Assembly: GCA_049608225.1 (NCBI GenBank)
Contig: JBMYXI010000068.1
Coordinates: forward strand, 1-17,773
Source of the DNA: Parashewanella sp049608225
Lineage (GTDB): Bacteria; Pseudomonadota; Gammaproteobacteria; Enterobacterales; Shewanellaceae
DNA: 17,773 bases
Direction: 5' to 3'
The notes beneath the pieces are model-generated. The model worked only from the letters and a program-made list of their open reading frames with translations, was not told the origin of the DNA and ran no database searches. Position 1 is the stretch's first letter. Every line of letters begins with the position of its first letter. Shown in pieces: positions 15,147 to 17,773 of the stretch. The translations under genes were made by a program, and so were the position numbers.

Positions 15147-16625
15147 ATGGTAATGGCAGTAGGACCTCATTCACCATACTTTTTACGCGATATTGAGCAG
15201 AGCTATTACCACTCCATTGTTGAAAGAGGTTCGGAAGCAACTCATGGCTCTTTAACTATATGCGGGATTAATTATTCAGCTTCACCTACTTCGGGGAGCA
15301 GTAACTTATCCGTCTTGATTGAAGGCTTTCTAACGCCATCGAATCTGTTCCATCGTGTGTTTTATTCACAGCGTGTTAGGCGGTATCACACCTCAAATGC
15401 TAATGTCATTGCCTTAAAATATAGCAAGGTAATAAATTCGCCTGTTGTAAGAGCTTTTGCTGAGTCTTTTAATGAGTTTCATCAAAGAAATACTGGTAGT
15501 TCTCGGCATGCTAATCTCCGTGAAATGCATACAATTATAACAGATGTAATTCCTTACTCTTCTCTATCTACTCAGTGTTGCGTCATGGATATGGTTGCAG
15601 CTTACCTTCGATCTATTCGTATAAGGGGAAGGCTGAATACTAACGAATTTTTCATGATAAATTCGAGCAGAATGAGACTCGTTAGTCAGCAAAACGGGAG
15701 ATTTTCTTTACAAGCTCTTACGCCTGTGGCACTTAATGATGCTTTTAGGAAATGGGATGAAGAAGCTTTTGAATGTTGTATCAATTCTCAAGACATACAA
15801 GAAACCATCAGACATTTGGATTTAGAGCAAAGGCAACGCTTCTTACATGAACGTACAATGGAAATTGAACGCGTGTTGAGTGAAGAGTATGTAGTGATCC
15901 CAAGTGATGATAGCGTTGAAAATTTGATGGCATCAAGTAATAATGGACGAGAAAGGCCGTTGATTGAATCAGATCTTGTTTCAAGGAGCGAAATTACAAG
16001 GTCAATCAATAGCAGTGAACAGACAGATGAGATAGGCGAGATAGTAGAACAAGGGCCGCTTCCAAGTGTGCTTTCGCGTTATTTTACCATTTCAATGCCT
16101 GATATTGATGAATTTTCAGCTCAGAAAGTCACACTTCCTTTCATAATTTACCTTTTAATCGTCATAAATATCAAAAATGATTACCCTAAAACTACCTTGG
16201 CTATTATTCACCAATTAAAGTTCCATATAACAGTGCGTGAATATCATGAGTCTGGATTATACAATATTGAACAAGAGATTCGAACATTAGTCCCTGAAGA
16301 TCTTACTTCTTATATTGAAAGCCTAAAAGGAACCCACTGGGCTGAACTACCAGAAAAGTCAACGTGTGCCATCGGGTTTGCTGAGTTCGATGACGAGTTT
16401 GAAGGTGCTGATGAAGTGATTGAAATGACAAAATCAGGTACCAGTCCTGAATGGCTTTTTGTAACGAAAGTTAATGCAATAAAGCTGTTTACCGTCGCGG
16501 ATCATTCAAGGCATCCACTTGACCGCTCTGTGTTAACACGAAACTCCTTTAGGGAAGTAAGTGAAAAGAGTAAACGTCTTGGGGAAGAGGTTACGAAAAA
16601 GAACAGTAACAGCACTAACCCATAG
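15147..16625 (+). CDS. Unrecognised 492-aa protein inserted between adk and gsk
   Basis: I do not recognise a family. ATG 15147 has AGGA (15133-15136) ten bases upstream; a second in-frame ATG lies two codons on. No signal peptide is visible. Residues 1-200 look like a mixed alpha/beta domain with a Cys pair C144-C145 and another at C210-C211. Residues 205-250 are charged and helical, possibly a coiled coil. Residues 250-305 are Ser/Glu/Arg-rich and probably disordered. Residues 328-343 are strongly hydrophobic (V-T-L-P-F-I-I-Y-L-L-I-V-I-N-I-K), either a single membrane segment or a buried helix/strand. An acidic stretch spans ~410-427, and the tail is Lys/Ser/Asn-rich. The gene sits alone between the adk terminator and the gsk leader, with an AT-rich 220-base upstream region in which I found no convincing promoter. 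Size, multi-domain build and context resemble secreted effector-like proteins, but that is inference only. Confidence 0.75.
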   Translation: MVMAVGPHSPYFLRDIEQSYYHSIVERGSEATHGSLTICGINYSASPTSGSSNLSVLIEGFLTPSNLFHRVFYSQRVRRYHTSNANVIALKYSKVINSPVVRAFAESFNEFHQRNTGSSRHANLREMHTIITDVIPYSSLSTQCCVMDMVAAYLRSIRIRGRLNTNEFFMINSSRMRLVSQQNGRFSLQALTPVALNDAFRKWDEEAFECCINSQDIQETIRHLDLEQRQRFLHERTMEIERVLSEEYVVIPSDDSVENLMASSNNGRERPLIESDLVSRSEITRSINSSEQTDEIGEIVEQGPLPSVLSRYFTISMPDIDEFSAQKVTLPFIIYLLIVINIKNDYPKTTLAIIHQLKFHITVREYHESGLYNIEQEIRTLVPEDLTSYIESLKGTHWAELPEKSTCAIGFAEFDDEFEGADEVIEMTKSGTSPEWLFVTKVNAIKLFTVADHSRHPLDRSVLTRNSFREVSEKSKRLGEEVTKKNSNSTNP

Positions 16626-16671
16626 ATCCTCTCAAGTGCGTTATGCTAAAATCCGCCAAATTTCACAAAAT

Positions 16672-16687
16672 TGATAGCAAGCTATCA
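16672..16687. promoter_or_regulatory. Perfect palindrome in the gsk leader, possible operator
   Basis: TGATAGC (16672-16678) and GCTATCA (16681-16687) are exact reverse complements separated by AA, centred 46 bases before the gsk start. A TATGCTAAAAT stretch (16642-16652) upstream could be the -10 region, which would put the dyad just downstream of the transcription start, a place where a repressor would block. It does not resemble the PurR box. A short hairpin is the other reading. Confidence 0.4.
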
Positions 16688-16724
16688 CTCACATTGCACG
16701 GACGCAGTAATAAGAGAACCCGAT

Positions 16725-17773
16725 ATGAAGTTTCCCGGTCAGCGTAAATCCAAACATTACTTTCCTGTTGCCAATCGTGATCCATTACTTGCCCAACTAA
16801 CCCAAAGCTCTCAAGCACAAAGAATGTATATTTGTGGTATTGATCAAATTTTGGTTGATATAGAAGCAAAAGTATCAGATGAATTGCTTGCACGTTATGA
16901 ACTTCCGAAAGGGAATTCAACATTAATTGATGATGATAAAGCGCAAGAATTGTATCAAGAAATGGTGACCAAGGATTTAATTACTGATCAGTTTGCTGGT
17001 GGCACCATTGGTAACACGGTACATAATTACTCCATTTTAGCTGATGATCGTTCAGTTTTATTTGGTGTAATGAGTAAAAACATTGAAGTCGGTAGTTATT
17101 CTTATCGTTATTTATGTAACACATCTTCAAAAGTTGATTTGAACTACTTGCAACCTGTTGATGGTTCTTTGGGGCGTTGCTTTACGCTTATTTCTGATTG
17201 TGGCGAACGCACCTTTGCCATCAGTAAAGGGGTCATGGATAAACTCACGCCGGAATACATCAATAAAGAAGTCGTGCAAAATAGCTCAGCGTTAGTTATT
17301 ACCGCTTATTTAATGCGTGCAGCAGAAGGTGACGGTATGACCTCTGCCGCGATGAAAGCGATTGAATATGCTAAAGAGGCAGATGTGCCTGTGGTATTAA
17401 CTTTAGGGACGCGCTTTTTAATCGATGAAAACCCGACATGGTGGCAAGCGTTCATTCGTGACAACGTCACCGTTTTGGCGATGAACGAAGATGAAGGTGA
17501 AGCATTAACGGGTTTCTCCGATCCATTACTTGCTAGTGATGCCGCGCTTGAATGGTGCGATATGGTGCTGACGACCGCTGGACCGTTAGGACTTTATACG
17601 GCAGGTTATACTGAAGAGTCGAAAAAGCGTGAAACATCACATACTTTGCTTCCGGGGGCAATTCCTGAATTCAATCGTTTTGAGTTTTCTCGTCCTAAAC
17701 GCAAAGCGGATTGTGATGAGCCATTAAAAGTCTTTGCCCATATTTCTCCGTATATGGGTGGCCCAGAAAAAAT
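16725..17773 (+). CDS. gsk: Inosine-guanosine kinase, 3' end cut by the window
   Basis: A cytoplasmic PfkB-family kinase that phosphorylates guanosine and inosine to GMP and IMP in purine salvage. The 349 visible codons match E. coli Gsk (434 aa) nearly throughout. They open M-K-F-P-G-x-R-K-S-K-H-Y-F-P and continue with G-I-D-Q-x-L-V-D-I-E-A-K-V, F-A-G-G-T-I-G-N-T-x-H-N-Y-S (substrate-side Gly-Gly motif), Y-R-Y-L-C-N-T-S-S and M-N-E-D-E-x-E-A-L-T-G. The end, Y-M-G-G-P-E-K, falls just before the family's N-G-A-G-D catalytic motif, which lies outside the window. The start ATG 16725 has AGAGAA about eight bases upstream and is fixed by the conserved N-terminus. About 85 residues are missing. The gene has its own leader with the palindrome at 16672-16687. 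Confidence 0.97.
   Translation, partial: MKFPGQRKSKHYFPVANRDPLLAQLTQSSQAQRMYICGIDQILVDIEAKVSDELLARYELPKGNSTLIDDDKAQELYQEMVTKDLITDQFAGGTIGNTVHNYSILADDRSVLFGVMSKNIEVGSYSYRYLCNTSSKVDLNYLQPVDGSLGRCFTLISDCGERTFAISKGVMDKLTPEYINKEVVQNSSALVITAYLMRAAEGDGMTSAAMKAIEYAKEADVPVVLTLGTRFLIDENPTWWQAFIRDNVTVLAMNEDEGEALTGFSDPLLASDAALEWCDMVLTTAGPLGLYTAGYTEESKKRETSHTLLPGAIPEFNRFEFSRPKRKADCDEPLKVFAHISPYMGGPEK

Noticed and set aside
1..17773. tRNA/rRNA genes, CRISPR array, insertion sequence, integrase or att site
   Set aside because: I saw no cloverleaf-like sequence, regular short repeats, transposase/integrase reading frames or flanking direct repeats, though a by-eye scan can miss short att duplications.

Overview
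The window reads as chromosome of a moderately AT-rich marine gammaproteobacterium, most like the Shewanella/Alteromonadales group. The evidence is the conserved block recR - htpG - cnoX(ybbN) - adk - gsk, whose predicted proteins match gammaproteobacterial families over their visible length, and a textbook sigma-32 promoter in front of htpG. The accessory genes (a eukaryotic-type ubiquitin-specific protease, an ankyrin remnant, a secreted chorismate mutase, a large secreted multi-domain protein) suggest an animal- or protist-associated lineage. A sponge- or invertebrate-associated relative of Shewanella (Parashewanella-like) would fit, but that is a guess from gene content.

Layout. Positions 1-2031 (minus strand) hold the 5' 677 codons of an M3-family lipoprotein peptidase. 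Positions 2032-2374 are non-coding, with a 9-bp dyad and an orphan hairpin. Then, on the plus strand, come a small membrane-anchored coiled-coil protein with a TTG start (2375-2995), a LysE/RhtB-type exporter (3049-3639) and a 1067-aa secreted protein with repeated paired-cysteine Ig-like modules (3888-7091). A periplasmic AroQ-gamma chorismate mutase lies on the minus strand (7250-7789), diverging from a 746-aa USP (peptidase C19)-type deubiquitinase-like protein (7891-10131). The conserved core begins at recR (10276-10878). It is followed by an ankyrin-repeat fragment (10980-11183), heat-shock-controlled htpG (11323-13236) with a strong terminator, cnoX (13307-14167) and adk (14282-14926) with a strong terminator. 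An unrecognised 492-aa protein (15147-16625) and the first 349 codons of gsk (16725 to the window end) close the window.

How the genes relate. The core genes are housekeeping: recombinational repair (RecR), protein folding under stress (HtpG, CnoX) and adenine/guanosine nucleotide balance (Adk, Gsk). The genes between lysE and recR, and the one between adk and gsk, look like accessory cargo around that core. dnaX-ybaB is not upstream of recR and hemH is not between adk and gsk, although both are common arrangements in related bacteria.

The most notable gene is the USP-like protein. It carries a good Cys box, a QQDA(E)EF box and the W-Y-x-x-N-D end of the His box, but the catalytic histidine position reads Tyr (TAT, one transition from CAT). 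It is either a recently inactivated or regulatory pseudo-deubiquitinase, or an enzyme with an altered catalytic site. I see no secretion system, transposon, CRISPR array or tRNA in the window.
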